Shown: positions 8,785-18,673, numbered from the stretch's first letter. The stretch is DNA of 64,000 nucleotides from Mycobacterium sp. SM1 (GCF_018361265.1 NZ_JAFLNH010000001.1:496001-560000), one strand, 5' to 3'. Notes: generated from the sequence alone by a model not told the origin. Program-made: numbers and translations.

Positions 8785-9603
8785 CTAGGAGCCGGAGCCG
8801 GCCGCCAGCCGCATGATCCGCTCGGCCCGCCGTAACACGGGCGCATCCACCATTATGCCTCCGAATGCGAAGACCCCGCGCTGCTCGGAGGCCGCGGCCA
8901 GCACGTGTCGCGCCCACCGCACCTGCTCGGGCGAGGGTGCGTAACCCGCGCGGATAACCGGCACCTGGCCGGGATGGATAGCGACTTTCGCGTCGAAGCC
9001 GACCGCTACGGCGTCGTCGACCTCGGCGCGCAGCCCCTCGTGATCCCCGATGTCGAGGTATACCGAATCCAGCGCCAGCCGACCGTGGGCTTTTGCCGCC
9101 AGCAACGACTGTGAACGCACGTGGCGGGCCACGTCGCGATAGCTGCCGTCCGGGTAGCGGTTGGCGGTGCCGCCCAGCACGGCGAAGAGATCCTCGGCCC
9201 CCCACATCACACCAACGGTGTTGGCGGCGCCCGCGCTCTCGGTGATGCTCAGCGCACCCCTCGGTGACTCGACCAGGACCACCACATCCAGCGGGGCCAG
9301 TGCGCTGACCTGGTAGGCCGCTTCACATTTGGGCAGCATCACGGTGTCATAATCGGTGCGCGCTAATGCGGTCAGGTCCAGCTGCTGATCGGCGGTGCCG
9401 AACGGGTTGATCCGCACCACGGTGCGTGCCGGGTCGAGGGGGACCCGGACCAGCGCCTCGCGGGCGGCGTCTTTGTCGGCGGCGGCAACCCCGTCTTCAA
9501 GGTCGAGGATCACGATATCGGCTGTGGCGGCAGCCTTTTCGAAGCGCTCAGGGCGGTCTGCCGGGCAGAACAGCCAGGCCGGCCCCGGGTTCGGCAACCC
9601 CAT
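8785..9603 (-). CDS. citE: CitE-like beta-hydroxyacyl-CoA lyase
   Basis: A 272-residue TIM-barrel lyase of the HpcH/HpaI-CitE family. It shows FCPADRPERFEKA, the metal-site segment VILDLEDGVAAADK, VESPRGALSITE and the acidic WGAEDLFAVLGG motif. No citrate lyase alpha or gamma partner genes are present, so it is not a citrate lyase subunit. The M. tuberculosis orthologue Rv2498c has been described as a stereospecific beta-hydroxyacyl-CoA lyase acting in leucine and itaconate breakdown, which fits this operon. The start ATG overlaps the stop of the MaoC-like gene upstream (TGATG). Confidence 0.9.
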   Translation of the reverse strand: MGLPNPGPAWLFCPADRPERFEKAAATADIVILDLEDGVAAADKDAAREALVRVPLDPARTVVRINPFGTADQQLDLTALARTDYDTVMLPKCEAAYQVSALAPLDVVVLVESPRGALSITESAGAANTVGVMWGAEDLFAVLGGTANRYPDGSYRDVARHVRSQSLLAAKAHGRLALDSVYLDIGDHEGLRAEVDDAVAVGFDAKVAIHPGQVPVIRAGYAPSPEQVRWARHVLAAASEQRGVFAFGGIMVDAPVLRRAERIMRLAAGSGS

Positions 9604-10100
9604 CAGCCGCCGTCCCGGTCATCCGGGCGCATGCGCACCAGCGTCTTTCGGGTAGCGGTCGCCACGACGTCGCCGTGCTGGTTACGCCCGGTGTGCGCGA
9701 ACGTCACGATGCCCTCCCCGGGGCGGCTCTTGGACGCTCGTTTCTCGGTGACCACCGTCTCGGCGTACAGGGTGTCCCCGTGGAACAGCGGCTTGGGAAA
9801 CGCGATCTCGGAGAACCCCAGGTTGGCCACGATGGTGCCCTGGGTCAGCTGGGCCACCGACAAGCCCACGAGTGTCGACAGCGTGAGCATCGAGTTGACC
9901 AGCCGCCGGTGAAACGGCGGCAGGGCATCGGAGAACGCGGCATCCAAGTGCAGCGCCTGGGTGTTCATCGTCAGCGTCGTAAACAGCACGTTGTCGGCCT
10001 CGGTGATGGTGCGCCCGGGGCGATGCAGGTAGCGCACCCCGGTCTCGAATTCCTCGAACCACAGTCCGCGCTGGACAACGACGCGCTCACCAGATGTCAC
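9603..10100 (-). CDS. MaoC-like (R)-specific enoyl-CoA hydratase
   Basis: A 165-residue single hot-dog-fold protein with MaoC dehydratase features (FEEFETGVRYLHRPGRTITEADN; TLYAETVVTEKR). It corresponds to Rv2499c. By position between fadE19 and citE it probably hydrates an enoyl-CoA (for example itaconyl-CoA or a related leucine-pathway intermediate) to the hydroxyacyl-CoA that CitE cleaves; the substrate is inferred. The GTG start at 10100 overlaps the fadE19 stop (GTGA), so expression is coupled. Confidence 0.85.
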   Translation of the reverse strand: MTSGERVVVQRGLWFEEFETGVRYLHRPGRTITEADNVLFTTLTMNTQALHLDAAFSDALPPFHRRLVNSMLTLSTLVGLSVAQLTQGTIVANLGFSEIAFPKPLFHGDTLYAETVVTEKRASKSRPGEGIVTFAHTGRNQHGDVVATATRKTLVRMRPDDRDGG

Positions 10101-11257
10101 AGCCCGACCTCACGGGCGATCAGCATCAACTGCACTTCGGTGGTGCCCTCGCCGATCTCCAGGATCTTGCTGTCCCGGTAGTGACGGGCGACCGGGAACT
10201 CGTTGATGAACCCGTAGCCGCCGTGGATCTGGGTGGCATCACGGGCGTTGTCCATGGCGGCTTCGCCGGCCACCAGCTTGGCGATCGCCGCCTGCTTTTT
10301 GAAGGGCTTACCGGCCAGCATCAACGCCGCGGCGTCATAGTAGGCGGTGCGGGCGGCGTGAGCGCGGGCCTCCATCCGTGCGATGGTGAACTCGATGTGC
10401 TGGTAGCGGCGGATCGGTTGGCCGAAAGCCTCACGCTCACGGGCATACTTGACGCTTTCATCCACACAGCCCTGGGCCGCGCCGGTGGCCAGCGCGGCAA
10501 TTGCGATGCGGCCCTCGTCGAGGATGCGCAGGAAGTTGGCGTACCCGCGCCCGCGTTCGCCGAGCAGGTTTTGCTCGGGGACCCGCACATCGACGAAGGT
10601 CAGCGGATGGGTGTCCGAGGCGCGCCAGCCCACCTTGTCATAGGCCGGCTCGACGGTGAAACCGGCGGTGGGCACCGGCACCAAGATCGCGGAGATCTCT
10701 TTCTTACCGGCGCGCTCGCCGGTGACCGCGGTGACCGTGACCAGTTTGGTGATCTCGGTGCCCGAGTTGGTGATGAACTGCTTGGACCCGTTGATCACCC
10801 AGTGCCCATCCTCTAGGCGCGCGGTGGTCTTGGTGGCCCCCGCGTCGGAGCCCCCGCCCGGCTCGGTCAACCCGAACGCCCCCAGCGCACGGCCACTGGT
10901 CAACTGCGGCAGCCATTCCCGCTTTTGGGCCTCGGTGCCGAATCGGTAGACCGGCATCGCGCCCAGCGACACCGCGGCCTCCAGGGTGACGGCGACGCTC
11001 TGGTCTACCTTGCCCAGTTCCTCTAGGGCCAGGCACAACGCGAAGTAATCACCGCCCATCCCGCCCCATTCCTCGGGAAACGGCAAACCGAACAGGCCCA
11101 TCTCGGCCATGCCCGCCACCACTTCATAGGGAAACGAGTGCTCGGCATCGTGGCGCGCGGCGGCGGGCGCCACCACGCTCTGCGCGAAGTCGCGCACCGT
11201 CTTGGCTAGTTGCCGGTACTCGTCGGGCAGCGCCCCGGTCGCCAGGAAATCAGTCAT
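10097..11257 (-). CDS. fadE19: Acyl-CoA dehydrogenase FadE19
   Basis: A 386-residue flavoprotein acyl-CoA dehydrogenase. FAD/substrate motifs include FGLTEPGGGSDAGA and GYGFINEFPVAR, and the C-terminal catalytic-Glu region reads LEIGEGTTEVQLML. Placed with accA1-accD1, it probably acts as an isovaleryl- or branched short-chain acyl-CoA dehydrogenase. ATG 11257 (MTDFLATG) follows AAAGG at suitable spacing. An alternative ATG at 11281 (MRRKGTARM) gives 394 residues, the length I remember for Rv2500c, so the start is uncertain by eight residues. The gap to accA1 is 63 bases. Confidence 0.9.
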   Translation of the reverse strand: MTDFLATGALPDEYRQLAKTVRDFAQSVVAPAAARHDAEHSFPYEVVAGMAEMGLFGLPFPEEWGGMGGDYFALCLALEELGKVDQSVAVTLEAAVSLGAMPVYRFGTEAQKREWLPQLTSGRALGAFGLTEPGGGSDAGATKTTARLEDGHWVINGSKQFITNSGTEITKLVTVTAVTGERAGKKEISAILVPVPTAGFTVEPAYDKVGWRASDTHPLTFVDVRVPEQNLLGERGRGYANFLRILDEGRIAIAALATGAAQGCVDESVKYAREREAFGQPIRRYQHIEFTIARMEARAHAARTAYYDAAALMLAGKPFKKQAAIAKLVAGEAAMDNARDATQIHGGYGFINEFPVARHYRDSKILEIGEGTTEVQLMLIAREVGL

Positions 11258-11320
11258 CCGCGCTGTGCCTTTCCGTCGCATCGTTTGCATCGCTGGGCTT
11301 TACGTCGCCACCCGCGCCGG

Positions 11321-13330
11321 TCATGACGAACCATCCTCCGGTGCCATCCGGGAGGTGTTCGCGGTGATTCGCGCCAGCGGTTGACCCACTGTGACCTGCT
11401 CGCCCACGGCCACCAGCAGATCGACCACACCGTCGACGGACGCGGCCAGCGGGTGCTCCATCTTCATCGCCTCCACCGTGACAACAACGGTTCCGGCCCG
11501 AACCTGGGCCCCGTTCTCCACACCGATCGCCACGACAGTGCCGGGCATCGGGCTGGTCAACTCGGCGTCGCCGCGGTGCTCGTCGTTCGGGCGCACCGGT
11601 GCTTCCCGCACCTCCTCGAGCACCGCGGTCGTTCCACGGCCGGCCAGCCAGATCCGGCCCGCCGCCGCGGCGACGGTGTATTCGGTGCGCAGCCCGTCCA
11701 ACGTCATCACCAATCGTCGGCCGGCGAGATGCGCGCGCAGCGAATGGGCTTCGCCGTCTTCGACGCGGGCCACCGCGGTGGTGGGGGTGCCGGTGATGTG
11801 GACGTGCGCGGTGCGCTCGCCGGCACGCAACCGGATGCTGACGGGCGCCGGTGCGCCCAGCCGCCACCCTGAGGGCACCTCCCAGAGGTCGGCGCCCGGC
11901 GCCGGCCAGCGCCGTAACCACCGGTACGCCGCCGCGGCGATGAGCTGCTCGTCGCTCGGCGCAGCCGCCACAAAGTCGCCGGCTTTACGATCCAGCAGCC
12001 CGGTGTCCAGCCGGCCGGCGACGACCTCCGGGTCGGCCAGCAGGAAGCGGGCGAAAGCGACGTTGGTGACGACGCCGAGCACCGCGGTGTCCGCCAGCGC
12101 CCGATCGAGCGCCCGCAGCGCGGCCGGCCGATCCGGGCCGTGCGCAATCACCTTGGCCAGCATCGGGTCGTAGTCGCTGCCGACCACCATCCCGGCGGAC
12201 AAACCCGAGTCAACCCGCACCCCAGGGACTTTCGGCTCCACCACCGCGAGCACCTCACCGCCGGTGGGCAAAAAGCCGCGGGCGGGGTCTTCGGCGTAGA
12301 TCCGCGCCTCGATCGCGTGTCCGCGCAGCGCGACATCGGCCTGCCCGGCGGTCCCGGTCAGCTTCTCCCCCGCCGCGATGCGGATCTGCCACTCAACCAG
12401 ATCCCAGCCCGTCACCATCTCGGTGACCGGGTGCTCCACCTGCAGGCGGGTGTTCATCTCCATGAAGAAGAACTCCTCCGGGCGGTCCGCGGCGACAATG
12501 AACTCCACCGTGCCGGCGCCGATGTAGTCCACGCTGCGCGCGGTGTCACAGGCCGCGGCGCCGATTCGCGCCCGGGCCGCGGCGTTCAGCAGCGGTGACG
12601 GCGCCTCCTCGATGACCTTCTGGTGCCGCCGCTGCAGGCTGCACTCCCGCTCGCCGAGGTGGATCACGTTGCCGTAGGAATCGGCCAGCACCTGGACCTC
12701 GATATGCCTGGGGTGGCGCACGAATCGCTCCAGGAACAGGGTGTCGTCACCGAACGCGGCGGCCGCCTCGCGGCGGGCCCCGGCCAAGGCGGTGGCCAGC
12801 TCGGTCCGGCGTTCGACCAGGCGCATGCCTTTCCCCCCGCCCCCGGCGGACGGCTTGATCAGCACCGGGAAGCCGATCTCGTCGGCGGCGGCGGTCAGTT
12901 CCGCGTCGGTCAGGCCCGGCCGCGCGATACCGGGAATTACCGGAACACCGAACGCCGACACCGTGTTCTTGGCGGCGATCTTGTCGCCCATCGTCCGGAT
13001 GGCGGCTACCGGCGGCCCGATGAACGTCACCCCGGCGGATGCCAACGCCGCGGCGAAGTCGGCGTTCTCGGACAGGAATCCATACCCTGGATGCACCGCC
13101 TGCGCGCCGGTGCGCACGGCCGCGTCGACGACCGCGGCGATGTTGAGGTAGCTCTCGCGGGCGGGTGCCGGACCGATCGCGACCGCCCAGTCGGCCTCGG
13201 CGACATGACGGGCCGTCGCGTCGGCCTCGCTGTAGACGGCCACCGACCGGATACCCATCTTTTTCAGCGTCCGGATCACCCGGACGGCGATCTCTCCCCG
13301 GTTAGCGACCAGTACGGTGTCGAACGTCAT
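11321..13330 (-). CDS. accA1: Acyl-CoA carboxylase alpha chain (biotin carboxylase + BCCP)
   Basis: This 669-residue alpha chain carboxylates biotin and carries it. The N-terminal biotin carboxylase begins [19 protein letters not shown], with the ATP-grasp glycine loop [14 protein letters not shown] and [14 protein letters not shown]. The C-terminus holds the biotinyl domain with [13 protein letters not shown] (biotin Lys between the Met residues). With AccD1 it forms the 3-methylcrotonyl-CoA carboxylase of leucine degradation (known for Rv2501c-Rv2502c). ATG 13330 lies 4 bases after the accD1 stop. Confidence 0.93.
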   Translation of the reverse strand: MTFDTVLVANRGEIAVRVIRTLKKMGIRSVAVYSEADATARHVAEADWAVAIGPAPARESYLNIAAVVDAAVRTGAQAVHPGYGFLSENADFAAALASAGVTFIGPPVAAIRTMGDKIAAKNTVSAFGVPVIPGIARPGLTDAELTAAADEIGFPVLIKPSAGGGGKGMRLVERRTELATALAGARREAAAAFGDDTLFLERFVRHPRHIEVQVLADSYGNVIHLGERECSLQRRHQKVIEEAPSPLLNAAARARIGAAACDTARSVDYIGAGTVEFIVAADRPEEFFFMEMNTRLQVEHPVTEMVTGWDLVEWQIRIAAGEKLTGTAGQADVALRGHAIEARIYAEDPARGFLPTGGEVLAVVEPKVPGVRVDSGLSAGMVVGSDYDPMLAKVIAHGPDRPAALRALDRALADTAVLGVVTNVAFARFLLADPEVVAGRLDTGLLDRKAGDFVAAAPSDEQLIAAAAYRWLRRWPAPGADLWEVPSGWRLGAPAPVSIRLRAGERTAHVHITGTPTTAVARVEDGEAHSLRAHLAGRRLVMTLDGLRTEYTVAAAAGRIWLAGRGTTAVLEEVREAPVRPNDEHRGDAELTSPMPGTVVAIGVENGAQVRAGTVVVTVEAMKMEHPLAASVDGVVDLLVAVGEQVTVGQPLARITANTSRMAPEDGSS

Positions 13331-13334
13331 GGGG

Positions 13335-14933
13335 TCACATCCGAAAGACACCGTAGGAGACCGATTCCACCGGGACGTTTGCTGTAATTGAAAGCGCAAG
13401 GCCCACAACCGTTCTGGTGTCAGCCGGGTCGATCACGCCGTCGTCCCACAGCCGGGCCGTCGAGTAGTACGGATTGCCCTGATGTTCGTATTGGGCCCGG
13501 ATGGGTGCCTTGAACTCCTCCTGCTCACGCTCGGACCAGGCGATGCCCGCGCTTTCCAAGGCCTCGGCGCGCACCGTCGCCAGCACCGACGCGGCCTGCT
13601 CGCCGCCCATCACCGAGATCCTCGCGTTGGGCCACATCCACAGGAACCGCGGCGAATACGCGCGCCCGCACATCGAGTAATTGCCCGCGCCATAGGAGCC
13701 GCCGATGATCACGGTCAGCTTGGGCACCCGCGCGCAGGCCACCGCGGTCACCATCTTGGCGCCGTGTTTGGCGATACCGCCCGCCTCGTAGTCGCGGCCC
13801 ACCATGAAGCCGGAGATGTTCTGCAAGAACAGCAGCGGCACCATCCGCTTGTCACACAATTCGATGAAATGCGTTCCTTTCAGCGCGGATTCGGAGAACA
13901 GCACGCCGTTGTTCGCGATGATGCCCACCGGGTGCCCGTGAATGCGGGCGAACCCCGTGACCAGTGTGCTGCCGTACTCCGCTTTGAACTCGGCAAACGC
14001 GCCGCCGTCGACTAAGCGGGTGATGACCTCGTGCACGTCATAGGGAATCCGCGGGTCGACGGGCACCACGTCGTAGAGCTCGGTCTGGTCGGCGACCGGC
14101 TCCACGGTCGGCAGCACCTCCCATGCCCGGGGCTCGCGGGGCCCCAGCGTGGCAACGATCCGCCGGATAATGCGCAGCGCGTCGCGGTCGTCGTGGGCGA
14201 GGTGATCGGTGACCCCGGAGACCTTGGAATGCAGGTCCCCGCCGCCGAGCTCCTCGGCGCTGACCACCTCGCCGGTGGCGGCCTTCACCAGTGGCGGCCC
14301 CCCCAGGAAAATGGTGCCCTGGTGACGCACGATCACCGCTTCGTCGCTCATCGCCGGCACGTATGCGCCACCGGCCGTGCACGATCCGAGCACGGCGGCG
14401 ATCTGCGGGATGCCGTCCGCGCTGAGCTTGGCCTGGTTGTAGAAGATCCGGCCGAAGTGATCCCGGTCGGGAAACACCTCGTCCTGGCGGGGCAGGAAAG
14501 CGCCGCCGGAGTCGACCAAGTAAATGCAAGGCAGCCGGTTTTGCCCGGCGATCTCCTGGGCCCGCAGGTGCTTCTTGACGGTGATCGGGTAGTACGTGCC
14601 GCCTTTGACGGTGGCGTCATTGGCCACGACCATGCACTCGCGGCCGGAAATCCTGCCGATCCCGGTGATGATGCCCGCGCCCGGGCATTCGTCGTCGTAC
14701 ATGCCGTCGGCGGCCAGCGGGGCAATCTCCAGGAACGGGCTGCCCGGATCGAGCAGGCCGTTCACCCGGTCGCGGGGCAGCAGTTTGCCGCGGCCGACGT
14801 GCCGCTCCCGGGCCCGCTCCGGGCCGCCCAGCGCCACCGCAGCCAGCTTGTCGCGGAGCTGCGCCACCAGCGCCAGGTGCGCCTCGCGGTTCGACGCCGC
14901 AGTGCTCATCGGGTGTCCCACCACGATCGCCAT
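13335..14933 (-). CDS. accD1: Acyl-CoA carboxylase beta chain (carboxyltransferase)
   Basis: This 532-residue carboxyltransferase transfers CO2 from biotin to the acyl-CoA, probably 3-methylcrotonyl-CoA. Features are two crotonase-like halves with [15 protein letters not shown] and [20 protein letters not shown] in the N-half, and [20 protein letters not shown] and [20 protein letters not shown] in the C-half. It is the first gene of the eight-gene minus-strand operon. The ATG at 14933 lies only ten bases from the operator palindrome, so the leader is very short; ATG 14909 (MSTAASN) is an alternative. In M. tuberculosis scoB, scoA and fadD35 lie between this gene and the TetR gene; they are absent here. 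Confidence 0.92.
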   Translation of the reverse strand: MAIVVGHPMSTAASNREAHLALVAQLRDKLAAVALGGPERARERHVGRGKLLPRDRVNGLLDPGSPFLEIAPLAADGMYDDECPGAGIITGIGRISGRECMVVANDATVKGGTYYPITVKKHLRAQEIAGQNRLPCIYLVDSGGAFLPRQDEVFPDRDHFGRIFYNQAKLSADGIPQIAAVLGSCTAGGAYVPAMSDEAVIVRHQGTIFLGGPPLVKAATGEVVSAEELGGGDLHSKVSGVTDHLAHDDRDALRIIRRIVATLGPREPRAWEVLPTVEPVADQTELYDVVPVDPRIPYDVHEVITRLVDGGAFAEFKAEYGSTLVTGFARIHGHPVGIIANNGVLFSESALKGTHFIELCDKRMVPLLFLQNISGFMVGRDYEAGGIAKHGAKMVTAVACARVPKLTVIIGGSYGAGNYSMCGRAYSPRFLWMWPNARISVMGGEQAASVLATVRAEALESAGIAWSEREQEEFKAPIRAQYEHQGNPYYSTARLWDDGVIDPADTRTVVGLALSITANVPVESVSYGVFRM

Positions 14934-14942
14934 GTCGAATCT

Positions 14943-14985
14943 GGTTAATAGCGACTAACTCATGTTATGTTAGTGGGGGTTAACC
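14943..14985. promoter_or_regulatory. Doubly nested palindromic operator between accD1 operon and bkaR
   Basis: Two inverted repeats share one centre, position 14964. The inner pair is ACTAAC (14954-14959) and GTTAGT (14969-14974); the outer pair is GGTTAA (14943-14948) and TTAACC (14980-14985). The site occupies the 81-base gap between divergently transcribed accD1 and the TetR gene and overlaps AT-rich promoter-like sequence (TATTAA on the minus strand). This is the expected architecture for a TetR repressor controlling both itself and the operon, as reported for BkaR in mycobacteria. The repeats are seen directly; the binder is inferred. Confidence 0.75.
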
Positions 14986-15014
14986 GACCTGTCCAGTGTG
15001 CACCGGAGGCCACC

Positions 15015-15650
15015 ATGGCACCGCCGGCCGCCGCCGACCCCACTGCCCACGCCGGGGCGGCAAGCCGTCGCAGCAGGTTGAAGTCCGACCGGCGCGTGCA
15101 ACTGCTGTCGGCGGCCGAGAGGTTGTTCGCCGAGCGTGGTTTTCTGGCGGTGCGGCTCGAAGACATCGGCGCCGCCGCCGGAGTCAGCGGGCCGGCCATC
15201 TATCGGCATTTCCCCAACAAGGAGTCGCTGCTGGTGGAGTTGCTGGTCGGGATCAGCACCCGCTTGCTCGCCGGTGCCCGCGACGTGATCGCCCGCGCGG
15301 CCGACCCGGGCGCCGCGCTGGACGGCCTCATCGATTTCCACCTTGATTTTGCGCTGAGTGAGCCGGACCTCATCCGCATCCAGGACCGCGACCTCGCGCA
15401 CCTGCCGGCGGCGGCCGAGCGCCAGGTGCGCAAGGCGCAGCGCCAGTACGTGGAGGCCTGGGTGGACGTGCTGCGCCGGGTCAACCCCGAGCTTCGCGAA
15501 ACCGATGCCCGGCTGATGGCGCACGCCGCGTTCGGGCTGCTGAATTCCACACCACATAGCATGAAGTCGGCCGATGGCGCGCCGGCGCCGGCACCGCGCG
15601 CACGCACCATCATGCGGGCGATGACCGTTGCCGCGTTACGAGCCGGGTGA
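15015..15650 (+). CDS. bkaR: TetR-family repressor of the branched-chain keto-acid operon (BkaR-like)
   Basis: A 211-residue TetR regulator. The N-terminal helix-turn-helix is clear (LLSAAERLFAERGFLAVRLE, then AAAGVSGPAIYRHFPNKESLL). The C-terminal ligand-binding helices are less conserved. ATG 15015 follows CCGGAGG with five-base spacing; a farther open frame starts inside the operator and lacks a site. It diverges from accD1 and corresponds to Rv2506, reported as a repressor of the bkd/acc operon. The likely effector is an acyl-CoA or branched-chain keto-acid derivative; this is not determinable from sequence. Confidence 0.88.
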   Translation: MAPPAAADPTAHAGAASRRSRLKSDRRVQLLSAAERLFAERGFLAVRLEDIGAAAGVSGPAIYRHFPNKESLLVELLVGISTRLLAGARDVIARAADPGAALDGLIDFHLDFALSEPDLIRIQDRDLAHLPAAAERQVRKAQRQYVEAWVDVLRRVNPELRETDARLMAHAAFGLLNSTPHSMKSADGAPAPAPRARTIMRAMTVAALRAG

Positions 15651-15693
15651 TCGCAGCCGCGGCCCCGGGTACCCTGCACACCATGAGGTGGGC

Positions 15694-16452
15694 ATGACCG
15701 ATCCGCGTCGGCCGGGGGGTTCCGGCCCTGCCGGACACCGGTCCGAGGCGACCGAACGGATGCGCCGGTTTTCTCCGCCGCGCACCGATCCGGCCTACGT
15801 CGGCGATGCGCCGTACTGGTCAACATACCCGCCGGGGTATTATTCCGCGCCGGGGCGAAGCCCGGCCGAATCCAACCCCACCGAGCGGCTGCCGCAGCAC
15901 TGGAGTCAGGGCCAGGCCCCGGGTGAAGCAGCCCCGGAAAGCGTCATACCGCCGGAAGGCCCAAGGTCGCCGCGCTGGTTGTGGCTGCTGGCCGGTGCGG
16001 CGCTGCTGCTGGTTGTCGCGCTGGTCATTGCGCTGGTGATTGCCAACGGCTCGGCCAGGAAACAGACCGCCGTCGCGCCGTTACCGGCGATGCCGCGTCC
16101 GAGTTCGACGGTGTCGCCGCCGCCCACAAGCGGGTCGACCGCGGCCACCGCGACCGCACCGCCGAGCTCGCCCGCCCCGACGACCGGCGCCGCGCCAATG
16201 CAGGCCGTCGTCTACACCGTCACCGGTGAGGGCCGCGCGATCAGCATCACCTACGTCGACGGCGACGGCGTCCGCCAGACCGAGTTCAACGTGGCGCTAC
16301 CGTGGAGCAAGGAAGTGAGCCTGTCCAGCCACGACACCGCCAGCGTCACCATCATCAACATCGGCCACGACGTCACCTGCTCCATCACCGTCGCCGGCAC
16401 CCAGGTTCGCCAGCACACCGGCGCGGGGCTGACGGTCTGCAACGCGGGCTAA
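15694..16452 (+). CDS. Pro-rich single-pass membrane protein with MmpS-like C-terminal domain
   Basis: This 252-residue protein corresponds to Rv2507. A cytoplasmic N-terminus rich in Pro, Arg and Tyr (about 90 residues) precedes one membrane helix (WLWLLAGAALLLVVALVIAL). A Ser/Thr/Pro linker follows, then an extracytoplasmic domain of about 80 residues, VVYTVTGEGRAISITYVDGD to the C-terminus, with two Cys. That last domain looks like the MmpS fold (compare GxGxAxxIxYxxxxG), although no MmpL partner is adjacent. Start ATG 15694 (MTDPRRPGG). Function unknown; a cell-envelope role is inferred from topology. Confidence 0.75.
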   Translation: MTDPRRPGGSGPAGHRSEATERMRRFSPPRTDPAYVGDAPYWSTYPPGYYSAPGRSPAESNPTERLPQHWSQGQAPGEAAPESVIPPEGPRSPRWLWLLAGAALLLVVALVIALVIANGSARKQTAVAPLPAMPRPSSTVSPPPTSGSTAATATAPPSSPAPTTGAAPMQAVVYTVTGEGRAISITYVDGDGVRQTEFNVALPWSKEVSLSSHDTASVTIINIGHDVTCSITVAGTQVRQHTGAGLTVCNAG

Positions 16453-16458
16453 GCCGGG

Positions 16459-17790
16459 CTAAACCCTCGCGACGCTGGGGTTGGGGGCGCGGACGGCCAG
16501 CATTCCCAGCAGCCCCAGGCCAAGCACCAGGCACAGCCCACCCATGCCGGCGCGCACGGTGCCGAACCCGTCGACGAAAACGGAGAACAGCCAGGGCGCC
16601 AGGAACGACACCGCCCGGCCCGTCATGGTGTACAGACCGAACGTCACTCCCTCCTTGCCGTGGCGCGCCATCCGCAGCAGCAGAGTGCGCGCCGCCGACT
16701 GCGAAGGCCCGATGAACAGGCACAGCAGCAGCCCGCACAGCCAGAACGCCCGCGGGCCCGACAACGTCATCAAGGTCAGCCCAATCGTGATGATCGCGGC
16801 CAGCGACACCACGATCACCCGTTTGGATCCGACCCGGTGGTCGGCGAGTCCGCCCAGCACCGCCCCCACCGCGGCCACCACGCTGGCGCTGACCCCGAAT
16901 ATCAGCACCTCGGCTTGGGAGATGCCATAGACGGTGACGCCGAGCACGGCACCGAAGGCGAAAACCCCGGCCAACCCGTCCCGAAAAATCGCGCTGGCCA
17001 CCAGGAAGTAGACCAGATTGCGGTCGCGACGCCATTCCGCGGTGATCTCGGCGTACAGCTTGCGGTAGCCTCCCAGCACGCTCCCGGTCGCCGGGCGGGG
17101 CGCCTCTGCAGGGGTCGGCAGCCGGTGCGCGGTGACCAGCAACGGCAGCGCGAACACGGCAAACCACGCCGCGGCCACCAGCATCGCGACCCGGACGTTG
17201 AGCCCGTCATGCGCGGGCACCCGCAACAGCCCGCGAACTGTGCCGGTTCCAGAGATAAAGCCCAGGTAGACGAGCACCAATAGCAGGACGCTGCCCACAT
17301 AGCCGGCGGCCCAGCCGAACCCGGAGATCCGCCCGGAGGTCTGCGGGGTCGAAAGCTGGCGCAGCATCGCGTTGTATGGGACGCTGGCCAGGTCACCGCA
17401 GGCGGCGGTCGCGGCCAGCAACACCAGACCGGGCCACAGATAGCCGGGGTCATCGCGAATGAGGCTCATCGCGCCGGTCAGCACCACCGCCGAGCCGGTC
17501 AGCACGGTCAACACGCCGCGCCGCCACCGTGGGGCCTCCACCCACACGCCGATCACCGGTGCCAGCAGCGCGATAGTCAGCCCGGCGATCGTCAGGGCGC
17601 GGCCCAGCCAGCTCGCGGGCGTGGCACCGCCGGGCGCACCCCGCCCCACGCTGCCGGTCAGGTAGACCGAGAACACAAACGTCACCACGATGGCGGCCAG
17701 CCCGGTGGCGCCGCAGTCCCACAATGCCCACGCCAACACCGAGGATCGCCCGGATGCGCGCGGAGCCGACCCCGGGTCACCCATGGTCAC
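16459..17790 (-). CDS. MFS permease, UMF1/Atg22-like
   Basis: A 443-residue protein with about twelve hydrophobic segments. The N-terminal VLAWALWDCGATGLAAIVVT followed by FVFSVYLT is typical of the UMF1/Atg22-like branch of the major facilitator superfamily (W-x-D-xxxx-xF/A signature, then GWAAGYVGSVLLLVLVYLG). The substrate is unknown; family members have been linked to amino acid or other small-solute efflux. It corresponds to Rv2508c. It converges with the MmpS-like gene 6 bases away. The start is GTG 17790 or ATG 17784; the ribosome site is weak for both. Confidence 0.8.
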   Translation of the reverse strand: MTMGDPGSAPRASGRSSVLAWALWDCGATGLAAIVVTFVFSVYLTGSVGRGAPGGATPASWLGRALTIAGLTIALLAPVIGVWVEAPRWRRGVLTVLTGSAVVLTGAMSLIRDDPGYLWPGLVLLAATAACGDLASVPYNAMLRQLSTPQTSGRISGFGWAAGYVGSVLLLVLVYLGFISGTGTVRGLLRVPAHDGLNVRVAMLVAAAWFAVFALPLLVTAHRLPTPAEAPRPATGSVLGGYRKLYAEITAEWRRDRNLVYFLVASAIFRDGLAGVFAFGAVLGVTVYGISQAEVLIFGVSASVVAAVGAVLGGLADHRVGSKRVIVVSLAAIITIGLTLMTLSGPRAFWLCGLLLCLFIGPSQSAARTLLLRMARHGKEGVTFGLYTMTGRAVSFLAPWLFSVFVDGFGTVRAGMGGLCLVLGLGLLGMLAVRAPNPSVARV

Positions 17791-17853
17791 TCATGCAGGG
17801 CACTCTAAATCTAGCGCCGACCACGCGAGCAAGGCCTTGGCTACGATGGCCGC

Positions 17854-18657
17854 ATGCCGCTCCCCGCTCCCAGCCCCGATGCGCGTGCCGTGATCACCGG
17901 GGCATCGCAGAACATCGGCGCGGCGCTGGCCACCGAGCTGGCGGCGCGCGGCCACAACCTGATCGTCACCGCACGGCGCGAGGATGCGCTGAACGCCCTT
18001 GCCGCAGGCCTGACCGAAAAGCACGGGGTCACGGTCGAGGTGCGGGTGGCCGATCTCAGCGACGCCGCGGAACGCGCGAAGCTGGTTGACGAACTGTCCA
18101 CCCGGGCCATCTCGATCCTGTGCGCCAACGCCGGAACCGCGACCTTCGGCCCCCTCGCGGCACTGGACCCGGCTGCGGAAAAGGCCCAAGTCCAGCTCAA
18201 CGCCGTCGCGGTGCACGATCTGGTCTTGGCGGTGCTGCCGGGCATGATCCGGCACGGGGCAGGCGGGATTTTGATCTCGGGTTCGGCGGCGGGCAATTCC
18301 CCGATTCCCTACAACGCCACCTATGCCGCCACCAAGGCGTTCGTCAACACCTTCAGCGAATCGCTACGCGGTGAGCTTCGCGGCTCGGGTGTGCATGTGA
18401 CGCTGCTGGCACCCGGTCCGGTGCGCACCGAGCCGCCGGATCCGCACGAAGCCTCCCTCGTCGACAAGCTGGTGCCGGATTTCTTGTGGATCTCCACCGA
18501 GCACACCGCCCGGGTAGCGCTGGACGCGCTGGCGCGCAACAAGATGCGCGTTGTACCGGGCTTGACCTCCAAGGCCATGTCGGTGGCCGGCCAGTACGCC
18601 CCGCGCGCTTTAGTCGCGCCGGTCGTGGGCAGCTTCTACAAGCGGCTGGGCGGTTAA
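17854..18657 (+). CDS. cmrA: Mycolate precursor reductase CmrA (short-chain dehydrogenase)
   Basis: A 267-residue short-chain dehydrogenase. It shows the NADP-binding VITGASQNIGAALATELAARG, the NAG motif (CANAGTATFG) and the catalytic YAATK with the upstream Ser in LISGSAAGNS. The orthologue Rv2509 and its corynebacterial counterpart CmrA reduce the 3-keto group of newly condensed alpha-alkyl beta-ketoacyl chains, the last step of mycolic acid synthesis. It is a cytosolic enzyme probably acting near the membrane. Expressed alone here; its neighbours are unrelated. Confidence 0.88.
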   Translation: MPLPAPSPDARAVITGASQNIGAALATELAARGHNLIVTARREDALNALAAGLTEKHGVTVEVRVADLSDAAERAKLVDELSTRAISILCANAGTATFGPLAALDPAAEKAQVQLNAVAVHDLVLAVLPGMIRHGAGGILISGSAAGNSPIPYNATYAATKAFVNTFSESLRGELRGSGVHVTLLAPGPVRTEPPDPHEASLVDKLVPDFLWISTEHTARVALDALARNKMRVVPGLTSKAMSVAGQYAPRALVAPVVGSFYKRLGG

Positions 18658-18673
18658 ACGCCGGTTAAACACG

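Noticed and set aside
12140..13387. Long plus-strand frames opposite accA1 and many similar ones opposite other genes
   Set aside because: High GC content makes long antisense frames common. Every such frame lies on a well-supported gene and lacks domains or ribosome sites.
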